DNA from: Spirogloea muscicola
Lineage: Eukaryota > Streptophyta > Zygnematophyceae > Spirogloeales > Spirogloeaceae
Assembly (NCBI GenBank): GCA_009602725.1
Contig: WELB01000117.1
Span: 1-29,586, forward strand
DNA: 29,586 bases
Direction of reading: 5' to 3'
The translations under genes were made by a program, and so were the position numbers. Numbering within the stretch: the stretch's first letter is position 1; every line of letters begins with the position of its first letter. Under the pieces are notes generated by a model. It was not told the origin of the DNA and did not search any database. It saw only the letters and a program-made list of their open reading frames with translations. Positions 10,436 to 20,538 of this stretch are shown piece after piece.

Positions 10436-13044
10436 TCACGTGACACAGACCTTGGTGGTAAGATCGAGCAAGCCCTGCAACAAGAACGTGGTCTTGGTAG
10501 GCCCGCCGATGACATTGTAGACAGCAGATTGACTGTCAAACTGCACGCAATGCATCAAATACTAGTCAGCGGCAGGAGCACTGTGGCGAATGACCTGTCA
10601 GCTGTGTTCGTGTGCCTTGCTCAAACGCTTTTCTGCAAGGACGCCTCCACCCTCACAATCGCTTCTTTCATTACAGCCATGGTCTGCATGAAGATGTACG
10701 CTGGCACGTATAATGAGCGTGCTGCGGCAGGTCCATGTGACTGCTTACGAGGAGGCTAGGGAAGTCGAAGTTGCAAGCGCCCCCCGCAGCGAGGCCTCTG
10801 GTGTCCGTGTATCCATCACCAAGGCCAGGATTTGTGGCCACATCCGCGAGTACACCGCCCAAAAGACTGCCTCAAGTACAAAACGTCTTCATTGTCAAGA
10901 TCAAGTTCGTGGGGCCTGCCCCGCTCTCCAATTCTTGCCGGGCCATCGCTGGACAGGTCTTGTGGGCTTGAGTGAACAATTCCAAGCATGGAACGAGCGA
11001 AAATTATGGCATGCTGTTGTTGGGGCAGTGACTCAGCAGCATGTAGAGGCATCAGAAAGTGAGGCCCGACTTGCGGGCTTTCAGAGCACCTGATTAGGCC
11101 GTCGACGCCGGCATCTCCGTTTGGTGGTTTGTATTGTGTGCGCTTGGCGCCAAACTGCAGAACAACTGAACCAGTTAGATCAGTACAGATGTGCAAAGCT
11201 TTGTGACAAGCAAGCTCTTGCCATATGCCACTGCACCTATACAGACTACAAGCTCTCGGTGGATGAGGCTTGAGTCCCAATCCTTCAGGGCACCATTCCA
11301 GCCTCTCTGCCATTGACAGAGGCGAGAGGGATAAAAGCAATCGTATATAGAATGAAGGGTGCGAGCTGCGCACAGGGGTGCACTGCTTGGGGCACTGAGT
11401 GCCTAAGTTGCCAATCCACGCCCAGGAGGCAAGATTTGCTGGAACTGCTGGGTCGTTAAAGAAGTCCTGACTGAAGAAGGAACAGTACTGCGAGCAAGCA
11501 GCATCCACAGACACGTCCATGCTGGAGAACGTGCACAGCAGTCAGCACAAGAGGCACTCAGGGGTGCCAGATTGGCTCATCAGAACAGAGGGGGCATCCT
11601 GCTTCCAGGTAACAGACTGATCCACACGGCGTAAACCCTACAGCTGCATGCAGTAAGCCGCAGAGTCCACTCGAAGTCAGTTCCTCTCCTTGACAGTGTG
11701 ACTGGCCAGCATTACACTGTTCCTTGAGTGTGGGGTGAGCAAACCTCGTGAGCACGACATATACTCCATTTTGGTCGACTGCATTCCCAAATTGCCCGGC
11801 AATGGCTGCAAGAGGGAAGTGATTCTTAGGTTCAGAGACTGATGGAAGAGACATCCTGCAGACGCAAGCATTCAGAAGCTCGGGCAGGCATCGCTGCATC
11901 TCTGCGCCAACTTCCAAGCACAGCTGACTGGAGCGAAGCTCGGTTTTGCCAGGGCAAGGGCGGCAACTATCCTTGGCTGTCCTTTGGCGATTTGGTGTTG
12001 TGGGTTGAGAGGCAATACCAGTGGAGACGACGCGAAACATGTCTTGGGAGAGAACAAGGGGGCTTTTCTGCAGCGAGTACAGGTTCTCGACTTCCCCCTT
12101 GATAAGCACCGACGCACTGACATGCTTCTGGTTGCTGCAAGCCAACATACAGCTGAACTGAACGACAAGGACACTGCAAGGACCTCGGGGTGCATGCAGC
12201 AACTACCACATCTCTTAGTAGGAGGTCGGGAGATTCACACAACCGATGAAGCTGATGTCGTATTAGCTCGGCCTGCAAAGCCTTTACAATGACAGCCATG
12301 GATTGGCAACAGGGGCTGGCGGCGGCAAAGTGGGGGTATGGCAGTGGAAGGAAGGATGAAGGATGGGATAGCAGGGAAGAAGGCTGGTGGGGAGTCAAGA
12401 AGCGAGAGATGGAGGGGTGGGGCTGAGTGATGTTCACGTGGCCTGGGAGGCCTGGGGGGTGTAAAATGGGGGGAGAATTGAGTGTCTGACCGCGGGCAGG
12501 GGTAGGGCCGTGGGCCATGCTCGCGAGTACCTGTCAATGTATTGGCTGGCGATGGTGCTCCACCACTGTTGGACAGTGGCCACTGAGCCGTCAGCAGCCT
12601 CAGGCGAGTAACTGATGGAGTTGATGAAGAGACGGATGAGTGACTGCTGGGCGGGCGTCCACGCGCCGTACCAAACAAGGTAGATGGTGATGGGGTTGGT
12701 GAGGAGGCGACCGCCCTTGTAGGTCAGGGTTTGCATCCTCTCTGGTGGAGGTGGAGGTGAGGTGGCCTGAACAACAGCACCAGGGCACCAGGTACTCAAT
12801 TCACTCTGAGGATGAGCTACGGACACTCGCTGACAGTCATCTAGTCTCTAGCATGGCAGGCCAGGCTGGGCCGTGATATTGTAGCGCTGTCGCGGTCAGA
12901 GCTGCACTGGCAGAACAGGTGTGAGGACCCTGCCGGACCTAAGCAGGCGGCCGTGCAGCCTGGATGCAGTGAGGCATGACGTGCAGCTGTACCTTGGGGG
13001 TGGGGGCCGGCGGTGGAGGCGGCGGAGTAGAGGGAGGGGTTGGN
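10436..13044 (-). CDS. EXORDIUM-like (phosphate-induced PHI-1 family) protein
   Basis: Secreted cell-wall or apoplast protein of the EXO/PHI-1 family, linked in plants to growth and carbon or phosphate status; its biochemical activity is unknown. Core exons: 12766-12531, 12134-12019, 11805-11745, 11521-11374, 11154-11090, 10866-10749, 10540-10436. They sum to 849 nt (283 codons) with matching phases. Family blocks in order: YKGGRLLTNPITIYLVWYG, VQQWWSTI, YSLQKSP, DQNGVYVVLTSMDVSV, WAWIGNLGTQCPKQC, PPNGDAGVDGLI, GGVLADVATNPG and a YNVIGG C-terminal stretch. An upstream exon at 13044-12993 encodes a proline-rich run ([15 protein letters not shown]) and joins in phase, giving a hydroxyproline-rich-like leader. 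I could not find the signal-peptide exon, which should lie upstream of 13044. One ambiguous base (13044) falls at that exon's edge. Confidence 0.85.
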
Positions 13045-13604
13045 CTGGATTAGCGGATCATAAGCTGGGACGCCTTTACGCTGATTTCTAAGCCCCTCTA
13101 GGTCCAGACCCTCCTGCTGCAAGCACCTCAAGCACTCTATGTATGACAGTCCCATTTGAACGATCAGTCGTTCTCGAGCCCTGAACCCCATTGTTTTCTC
13201 AAAGCATCATGCACCAGAGACTTGCCAACATACGCCCAGTCACTCACTGAAGAAGCGTTGCACGTTCTGCTGGTAGGGAGTGTCCATGGCAGCACCACCA
13301 TCCCACTAATGCCTCGGCCCTCAAAGCTGAACCCTAGGTTTCAGGGCCCTCAACCCTGAACCCTGATCCACAAGCCCAAATGTGAGTTGTTGCTGTCGTT
13401 AACTGAAGTTGACATGCATGTCTAGCTTGGAAAAATCCGTGAAACCGTGAAACGCGTCTTAGTCCTCTTTCTAGAAGACTCAGGCTTCACTCCTGAGCTC
13501 TAGGTGCTCTTTGGGTTTAAGGGACTTGTTTGTACTAAGCAAGGGAGGCAGGCTGGCAGCCATGCATTGGGAGCCATGTGTTCGTTGAACATGATCTGCT
13601 CCTG

Positions 13605-14435
13605 ATGACCTCCTTCGTGGGGCCTGCTGCGAGACCTGCCCAGGTGATTGACGTGGAGAAAGCACGGCTGAACAACGTGATCCTCTTCCCCCCCAGTGGC
13701 GCTTTCATCGTGGACTCCTCGCTGCAGGTCGCCTCTCAACAGCGCATGAATTTCCGGTGAGGCTGCCGTGTCTCGCCCAATAGCTTCACTTCAGGCTCAC
13801 ATTCAGTATGACCAGTGCGTGCAGGGTTGATGTCACTTCTACACATTAGCAGCTTGGCTGCTGGCTCAGTAACAGCAGCTTATAAGAAGGAAACAGAGCA
13901 AGAGGCGGTCCTGAAGCCTGGTTTGCTGCTTTGCCTCCACTGGCGTGCTGGGCATGCCGGGTCCGCAGCTTCACAGGGGCTAAACTCAAGACAGCGGGCC
14001 GCACCTTTAGGCTGCCTCCTTTTGGGCAGGGCTGGTGAGCAAGCCTCCTCTGAGTATTTTGATGATACAAGAGGGTAACCGTAAACCCTAAACCCTAAAT
14101 GCCACCTTCTTTAGTGCGGAATGACGTAATTCCTAGGACCAACTCATAGATGCTCGGCTGTGGAGAATTGGTACGAGTTGTAAAGGCAGGCTCAGGCTCG
14201 ACTGTGAACCAGCATAGTTTCCAGGTCGCATAGTAATTGCTTAGGTCTGCCTCCCTCTGTACTACTGCTTCAGAGTTTTTGCAAATATGATTGTTGAACA
14301 CAGGATATTCCTTCTTACCACCTGAGCAGGTTTGACAGCGTCTTCATGGACGACCAGCTACGAGTGGCCAAGGATTCTAGAGGAGACGTGCTCATCGTTG
14401 AGCGAGCTCCATATGCTTGGACTGATGAGGCATGA
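13605..14435 (+). CDS. Plastid fibrillin / PAP family, C-terminal part only
   Basis: Fibrillins (plastid-lipid-associated proteins) coat plastoglobules or thylakoids and bind lipids. Two clear exons: 13644-13756 and 14330-14435. The first encodes QVIDVEKARLNNVILFPP and QRMNFR, the second FDSVFMDDQLRVAKDSRGDV and LIVERAP, ending at TGA. This matches the end of the PAP domain: a core strand, then the conserved '(Y/F)xDDxLRVARxxxG' block. The phase across the intron is exact (CG|G). Family members are usually 200 aa or more. Here only about 70-80 residues can be placed, with a possible in-frame ATG at 13605. The N-terminal half of the domain is not evident in the 560 bases back to the EXORDIUM-like gene. 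So it is either a truncated gene or has upstream exons I failed to recognise. The intron holds an internal telomere tract. Confidence 0.62.
14082..14099. repeat. Interstitial telomere repeat
   Basis: Two and a half copies of CCCTAAA lie inside the intron of the fibrillin-like gene, about 14 kb from the chromosome end. Such short internal tracts are typically left by repair of double-strand breaks. More degenerate ccctgaaccct-like sequence lies at about 13326-13368. Confidence 0.85.
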
Positions 14436-14908
14436 CGTGATCTCACAATGGTCAATTCAATTGATGAACCAACCTGCACCCTCATCCTCTCAACCTACGT
14501 GCTGGCACAGGATTCACCGGCATGAAGTGACATTCCATCAAGCCGCCAGCACAGAGGGACCCTTTGTATAAGCAGCAATGCATTTTCTACAACTACAGTA
14601 ATAGGCACGCCTTGGCATTGAGTGAGGCAAGATGACCTGCCATTGTTGAAATCATGCTAGCTGGGAGGATTACGTGACTATTTGTACAATGTTGGCCCTC
14701 AGAAGACGGTGCACCAGTCCGACATATTGAGGTCAGTTCCTCCAGGACCGCCAATGCTGGGGGTGCAGTGGTGCACTTCAGACTTTGACAAATCGGAGGG
14801 ATTTGGGGTTCAGGTTCGCAAGACCAGTCACAATCTCAACTAGGCATGGACATGTGATGGCAAGAGTCATGGCCTGGGGGTTTCTAATGCTGAACGACTA
14901 AGGATGCC
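14436..14908. other. Convergent intergenic region, no gene seen
   Basis: Between the fibrillin-like stop codon (+) and the VPS24 stop codon (-). It must contain both 3' untranslated regions. No repeat, RNA gene or exon is visible. Confidence 0.45.
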
Positions 14909-15586
14909 CTATGTCCTGACGGAGTTGAATCTTGCTCGAAGCGCCTCGAGCTCCGCAGCATCACCACCGTTGTCACCTCCACCAGCCTCTGCAAGGAGCT
15001 CCTCCGCTTGCTGCACAACACAAGCTGCCTCATCTAAATTTGCAACATGGAGGGCCTAAGATCAAGTTGGCAACTTGGATGCAACACAGACGTGGTTGCA
15101 CAATGCAGCAAGATACAATGTGCCCAAATCACTCCTTGCTCATGTACCAACTACTCATTCCCGCTTACGTCATTGCCCTTCCAGACAGGCTTGTCAGTTG
15201 GGCATGCCATCTCATATGCAGGTAATACTTGCAGGCAACCACGACAGCGACTGCCCTGAGTCTCGCACCCCTAGACCTCGGACCCTGGATGGTCGGATGT
15301 CCAACTGTAGCGACTGTGTAACGTGGAGAACCTGTGTCTTTAAGTTGGCCTCATCATAGGATGTAGGCCAGAGTGCAACCCTCCTCACCTTTTCGACCAC
15401 TTGCTGCTGCTTCGCTGGCAGCTGTTGCTCCCTCTCTCTCCTCGCCGCAGACGGCAGCTGTGCGGCAGTCTCGCCAGCTATCTCCGACAGAACCTTGTCG
15501 ACCTCCTCCTCCGTCTCCTCCTCGATCTCGTCCGTGTCCAGCGCCGAATCAATGGACTCAGACACCATCTCCTCCATGACCCCCGC
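14909..15586 (-). CDS. VPS24: ESCRT-III subunit VPS24/CHMP3, C-terminal half
   Basis: Snf7-family protein that polymerises on endosomes in multivesicular body sorting. Two firm exons: 15586-15389 and 15010-14909, joined in phase 0. The first starts AGVMEEMVSESIDSALD, then an acidic stretch with EEETEEEVDKVLSEIAGE, matching the VPS24 helix 5 region. The last encodes an acidic linker and AELEALRARFNSVRT, a MIT-interacting motif of the form (D/E)xxLxxRLxxLR, which recruits VPS4. The upstream exons (basic N-terminal helices, about 120 aa) should lie beyond 15586. I could not find them in the adjacent 650 bases, which include a very GC-rich block. A weak candidate exon near 16146-16120 is not convincing. 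The gene is either interrupted, or its N-terminal exons are too small or diverged to see by eye. Confidence 0.88.
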
Positions 15587-16209
15587 CTGCTCAGGAACCG
15601 CCGGGGCAAGGAGAACAGGCCCTTATCTCAGAGAAATGGTTTAGATCCGCCCGCACGCGCGCGCCGCCGCCCGCGGCCCGCGGGCCCCCGCGCTCGCCGC
15701 CTGCCGAGGCTCTCCCCCACCGCAGGCCCGCTTGCAGTGGGTGCTGTACGTCATCAGGTGTGCTTGCCGGTGTCCTCGGCCACCTTCTGGCCTTCCCTTC
15801 TTCCGATACACGCGAGCACTTCCTCTTTGGCGGCGCCGCGCCTCAGCCTGCCTGCGCCGAGCTCGAGCTCCTGCCTCTGCACCAGACCGACGAAGCTGTT
15901 CCCCGGCGCGCGACGGCTGGGAACAGCCTGCCCACAACAGGCTGAACGAGCTCCGGAGGAGTCGGACGAACGTGGAGACCACCAACAAGAGTGGCATTGA
16001 CCCCCCCGGAGAGAGGCGGGAGCGTACACCCAGCACAAATTGGTGCGTGTGCCGTCCTTGGCCGCGCAGCACCCCACTGCCTCCGCGGCTCTCTTTCTTT
16101 ATGTACGTCAATTGCACCTCAGTCGGCCTGGCTAGCATGCTCTGCATGCAACTACACAATAACCAGTACCCCCGGAACAAGCACGTAATGAGCTCTAAGA
16201 AGAACAAGG
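15587..16209. other. GC-rich block, unresolved
   Basis: Holds the acceptor of the VPS24 exon and then a very GC-rich stretch (about 15650-15910; cgcgcgcgccgccgcccgc and similar). Long open frames on both strands here are Arg/Ala/Gly/Pro-rich and unlike any family I know. It may be a CpG-rich promoter or first-exon island. Several first exons in this window have the same composition. Confidence 0.35.
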
Positions 16210-16212
16210 TAA

Positions 16213-16352
16213 TACTCGCCTGGCTACCATGCTGGCAACACTCTCAAGTCACAACCACTTGACGAAGCCACTGGTCTCGACCTTCAAAACAAAGAGAAGG
16301 ATGCGGCTGCTGATAAAATAGCGGCTGTGAAATACCAGCCAGATGCATACAG
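16213..16352 (+). other. Possible exon, unknown protein
   Basis: An open stretch of 46 codons ends at a usable donor (cag|gtattc). It encodes a charged, protein-like segment containing DEATGLDLQNKEKDAAADKI. Amino-acid use looks coding rather than random, but I recognise no family and cannot link it to neighbouring exons. It could be chance. Confidence 0.25.
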
Positions 16353-16773
16353 GTATTCATGACGGAGCCACGGGCTAGGCAGACAGGGCGCTCTTAGTAC
16401 CCCCGTGTCAGCAATAAGCAGATCCAACCAGGCTCTCAGCTCGCTCCTTGTCGTGGGCTAATAAACCCCAGGCATTGTCCTCCGTGATCTGACCACATGA
16501 GCTGCCTCGTGCAATTTGTCACTCTCACACAGCCTTGCTCACATCTGTCTCAGCTGGGGTAGTATCAGGCATGCGCAAACACTGGCGCAGAATCAAGACA
16601 GTGCTTATGTGCGACCTTGGGAGTTAGCCTTCCGAAAAGGTGCACGAGTCTGTGCGCCCCGATGTTTGAGAAACGGCTTCGTGGAGCGCGACCACCAGAG
16701 TGTATGTGAGCCGTGTCATCACACCATGATACGTATTACAATGAATATCACAGCCTCTTGCCGATATCGTTAC

Positions 16774-17304
16774 AAGGATTCCAAAGCAAGCCTGCTCACT
16801 AGCTCGCCACATAAGGTCGTGACAGTCTTCCCGAGACATCATGAATGCTCACAATGCCCCACCGTGATCCTCCAAGTCTCTGTGATGATATCAACCTTCT
16901 CTCTACTGACAAACGGCTACGTAAATGACACCTCAGCACTTGCAGGGTTGGTGGTCTTCATCAATGTCTAGTCACCTCCGGGTGTGATCCTGTGCAAGAT
17001 ACACCGTGTGGTTCTTAGAAACTATGTAAGACACGTGCGTACCTTCCTGACAACCGACGCATGAAGATGTCTCGCCACCATCAAAGTTGCCAATAGTGCC
17101 ACTCAAGGTACAAGTGTCTCTTTCAAAGCTCTGCAAAGGCTCTCCTGCGGCAATCAAAGATCGCCACTGGGGCACTGACGACCAGTCTCCGAGGACCCCT
17201 GGCTGGAGGGGATGATAGCACTGATTACTGAAGTGGCTATCAGTATCAGCCCGTTTCTGCTGTAAAATCCACGTCCGCTCGGGTTCGCCAATCATCGTTG
17301 ACAT
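16774..17304 (-). other. Possible cysteine-containing gene, exon fragments
   Basis: Three exon-like pieces lie on the minus strand. One at 17304 to about 17038 starts MSTMIGEPERTW and ends SSCVGCQE before a gtacgc donor. One at 16905-16839 contains KVDIITETWRITVGHC. One at 16842-16774 contains SREDCHDLMWRASEQACFG before a gtaacg donor. Cysteine spacing suggests an extracellular disulfide-bonded protein. I cannot connect the pieces in phase with confidence, and a 151-codon plus-strand frame overlaps (16516-16971). Function unknown. Confidence 0.3.
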
Positions 17305-18059
17305 TGTCTACCACTCTTAACACTGTCCATCCCATGCGGGCTTACCCTACCAGCCATCGCCGCCTGTTACTTGGGTTCGAGCTTCAGGTCAAGCACGCTT
17401 TTATTTCACAAACCAAGGCCACGCTCTCGCAGTCATCTCCAACCCTCACAAGGAAGTATGTGCTCGAGTGGCCTCAGGGCCACAAGGTAGGTGGTGCTTT
17501 CTCCACCTACACATGGCCTCCCCATCTCTTAATATACACGCATTTCTCCACCACATCCATGGATGGGGCTGTAGCTGTGTATTGCCAGGCTGGCAGAAGC
17601 GGACAGAGTGGTGGAGAGGACCGGCACAAGCTCAGGCGGCCAAGCGCAGCAAGCTCAAGCAGCCATACTTGTGCAACCTCCACGTGCTTGGTTGCCCAAG
17701 ACAGTAACTGGAGGCCTGAGACTGATGGTAGACACCTCCAAGCAAAAGCCCAATGCAAGCAGCCACCACAGACCAGTCGGCAGGGTGCAAAGGCAAGCTC
17801 TGCCGGGACATCTTTGAATGGCATACGAATGTAACCTGCTTGAGTCTACCCGATAATCTGTGGTGTGATCTTAACGAGATCATTGGAGTGACTCAACCTG
17901 GACGCAGTGAAGAGGTGCCCTCGAGTCGTCATCAGAAATGTGCTGCGGTTTGGGCTCACCCTTCCTGGCAGCCTGTGAAGACTTTGGTCCAGGCAAGCTG
18001 AAGACATTGTTCAGCTCCGCATACTTGAGAGGCGCAAGCGCACGGATGCGGCTTGATCA
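17305..18059. other. Unresolved stretch with exon-like frames on both strands
   Basis: On the plus strand a frame ending at 17486 before a strong gtaggt donor contains PPVTWVRASGQARFYFTNQG. On the minus strand 17811-17736 starts with ATG and encodes a hydrophobic segment (SVVAACIGLLLGG) before a gtgtct donor, like a signal-anchor first exon for the pieces at 16774-17304. I cannot decide between the strands. No family is recognised. Confidence 0.25.
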
Positions 18060-18651
18060 CTAGGATGCCTGCTTGTCATCGCCCTGCTTGTCATCTCCTC
18101 CAGCCTGTGTGTCCTTGAACACCGGCTCTACTGCCTCCCCTGTCCCAGGCGGCTTGGCTTCGTCCTTGGAGGTCTGACCAGCGCTCACACCTGCATCCTT
18201 CTTGCCCGGGCCCAGCCCTTCCGCAGCTTTACCCTCTTTTTCCGGCTGGGTGGAGAACTGGGTAAAGCGCCACAGGCCACATGAGGTTGTCGCCAGCACC
18301 TGTTTAACAGGGCAAGATGGCGAATCTCAGCAATCTGCGGACAGCGTGGCACGATGTGAGGAGTTTGGGCAGCGGACAAAGGGGGGTCCAGCTTGGCTCG
18401 AGGAGCTCTGTGAGGTTGCCGTCTTCTTCGTTGAAAATGTCAAACACCGTGTGCATACTGAGGAGACTGTGTGGAGACTGGAAGTGCGTCAGCTCGGTGC
18501 GTGGGCTGACACTGGCCCACACGGTTGGTTGCCATGACGACAGGGTTTGCGGGCCTTCTGGTGCAACAGGCAGCCAGCAGTCGCGATCGCGGTTGGAGGG
18601 GGAAGTGGGCTGTCTGAGGAGCTGGATGTGACAAGGCTGAGCGATGGGCAG
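18060..18651 (-). CDS. Unrecognised gene, acidic/lysine-rich C-terminus
   Basis: Two likely exons. The upstream one, open from about 18651 (acceptor cagtag) to about 18330, contains CWLPVAPEGPQTLSSW and later FDIFNEEDGNLTELLEPSW. The downstream one, from about 18302 (acceptor ttaaacag) to the TAG stop at 18060, contains VLATTSCGLWRF and then a Lys/Gly/Asp/Glu-rich tail (STQPEKEGKAAEG; GGDDKQGDDKQAS). The junction between them is unclear: the only GT donors in the right place leave an intron under 50 nt, or run into a stop. It is divergent from the DUF1997 gene, so the two may share a promoter near 18650-18690. A 111-codon plus-strand frame opposite (18202-18537) is the competing reading. No family is recognised. 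Confidence 0.4.
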
Positions 18652-18692
18652 CTACTGCCGGAGCGCTCTCAAGCTGTGAGGTGAGCGAGTCC

Positions 18693-20395
18693 ATGAGCCG
18701 TCCGGTCGCTGCGGGGGAGGGGCTGGGGAGCGGAGCAGAGGGCGGCAAAGCGTCGCGCCGGGGCTTGGGAGGGCGCTCGATCCCGGGCCAGGGGGGGGGG
18801 GNNNNNNNNNNNNNNNNNNNNNNNNNNNNNNNNNNNNNNNNNNNNNNNNNNNNNNNNNNNNNNNNNNNNNNNNNNNNNNNNNNNNNNNNNNNNNNNNNNN
18901 NNNNNNNNNNNNNNNNNNNNNNNNNNNNNNNNNNNNNNNNNNNNNNNNNNNNNNNNNNNNNNNNNNNNNNNNNNNNNNNNNNNNNNNNNNNNNNNNNNNN
19001 NNNNNNNNNNNNNNNNNNNNNNNNNNNNNNNNNNNNNNNNNNNCCCCGCCGGCGGCTGGCGGCGCGCGCGGTGGTCTTCCAGGCGGCGCGCGGCGTGGCC
19101 ATCCCGTGCCGCGAGGGCGCGCTGCCCGTGGCGCTGTACCTGCGCGACGAGGTGGAGCGCGTCGTGGCCGTCACCTTCCCCGACCCCACCCGCCTGCGCC
19201 GCCTCGCCCCCGACGCCTGGCGCGTCCGCCTCACCCCCGTCAAGTTCTTCTCCCTCACCGCCGTGCCCGTCTGCGACCTGCGGTCCGCCCCCCCCCTCCA
19301 CCACGCCTGCCCCTCCACATGCAGGCCGCCCAGAGTGACTGCTGCTCGGTGGCAGAGAAGAGCTGACTGGCTCGCGCCTCCAGTGCTCGTTGCAAGCATG
19401 GGCTTCTCGAGTCGCCCGACGACGACTCGCCCTGCTTCCATGCTGCCTTGGCGGAGCTGCTGGGCAAAGGCTTCTGAGGCTTGTCCTGACATGCTGGCAG
19501 CTGACTGGCTGAACACAGCAGCCTGGCTTGTCATCAGAGCATCAAGCAACCCGGCGCTGCTGCCCCATCCTGGCAGCTCATGGTTCTTGTTGCCGTGTGC
19601 TGCCCATGCTGGACGCAACAGGGCATACTTTGAGAATGGAGCCTTATGCATGACGTCGCACAAGCTCTACCTCGACTTCTCTGGCTTCTCCTCCAGCATG
19701 AGGAACATGCCTTTGGATCTCAATCTTGAGGTGAGCCAGAATGCGAGAGGGTGGTAAGCCTCTACCGGACCCTGACCCTGGGTAGCTTCTAGACCATGAT
19801 TGATGCCAAGGGGAAAAGCATCCTAGCCGCTGGCTTTGAAAGTGGATGCTTCAGTACAGCAGGGCCTGCAGTGGCCACGGGCCTGTCTTCAGGAGCAAAG
19901 CTTCTGAAGCATATGCAGAGTGGCTGTGATGAATCAAGGGGCGACTAGCGAGGACCCAAAGCAGGGAGCCACGTCACAGCTGCTCGCTGGAGGGGTCTGT
20001 CAGCTTGAGCTTGCGCGTGAAGCTCCCGTTCCCACTCTGCCTCATGTCAGACCGCGCCATCAGCTTGGTTGGCAACCGCATAGTCGGTGGCATCCTGACA
20101 CGCATGCAGGTCAGCTCTGTCTGACTTTCTGGGCAGCCTTTGCTGATGATGCCGGAAACAAGCTTGCTACCCCTACGATGAGCATGTTGTCAGTCAGGGC
20201 GACCCGTTACTGCGAGTGAGAAACCGGCCATGAATGGGTGTGCAGGACAAGCTGCTGCGAGGCCTGGTAAAGGACTACAATGTTTGGCAGGAGATCAAGG
20301 AGCAGCAGCAGGCAGCCGCGCAGAAAGAGCTGCTGACTTCTCAAGAGCCCTGCATACAAGACAAGGTAGCTGCCCATCTTGCTCCATCCTCTTGA
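18693..20395 (+). CDS. DUF1997 family protein (plastid/cyanobacterial lineage)
   Basis: Member of a family shared by cyanobacteria and photosynthetic eukaryotes; biochemical role unknown, probably plastid. Clear exons: gap edge 19044-19282 (VALYLRDEVERVVAVTFPDP, then WRVRLTPVKFFSL and VCDLR), 19622-19730 (AYFENGALCMTSHKLYLDF; joins CG|G), an exon from 19793 (TMIDAKGKSIL), an exon ending at 20109 (LEGSVSLSLRVKLPFPL and VGNRIVGGILTRMQ), and 20246 onward (DKLLRGLVKDYNVWQ), read to a TGA at 20393-20395. The order of strands matches the family, ending in the helix before the conserved '(L)xxDYxxW' block. A possible ATG at 18693 begins a GC-rich leader, but an assembly gap (18802-19043) hides the junction. 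The boundary between the exons at 19793 and 19980 is unresolved. The last exon may instead be spliced to the downstream YeeE-like exon. Confidence 0.8.
18802..19043. other. Assembly gap (242 N)
   Basis: Run of N directly after an 11-base G homopolymer and flanked by very GC-rich sequence on both sides, so the gap is probably a sequencing failure in the first exon or leader of the DUF1997 gene. Confidence 0.98.
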
Positions 20396-20538
20396 CCACA
20401 GCCACTTGATTGGTTTCTTGTAAAAGGTTCTTGTCAGAAGGGCTTGGCAACCACTCTGTTCCTGCTCAATTTGACTTCTTGACCTCCATCAGAGTGCCAC
20501 CTTCAGGTTTGTGCCTCTTTGTGAGTGCACATGCTAGT

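Noticed and set aside
10816-11520. Single 234-codon minus-strand open frame
   Set aside because: Only its first part (11521-11374) is a true EXORDIUM-like exon; the rest reads through introns, while the real downstream exons use other frames at family-conserved positions.
16120-16146. Candidate VPS24 exon (SMLARPTE)
   Set aside because: Has a plausible acceptor and donor, but resemblance to the VPS24 helix is too weak and no neighbouring exon supports it.
15641-16207. 188-codon minus-strand frame in the GC-rich block
   Set aside because: Composition is dominated by Arg/Ala/Gly from high GC; it does not match VPS24, which should occupy this strand, and has no other family motif.
18440-19663. 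407-codon minus-strand frame spanning the N gap
   Set aside because: Length is inflated by the gap and by GC-rich sequence with few stops; the plus strand there encodes clear DUF1997 blocks. Only the part below about 18651 may be a real exon.
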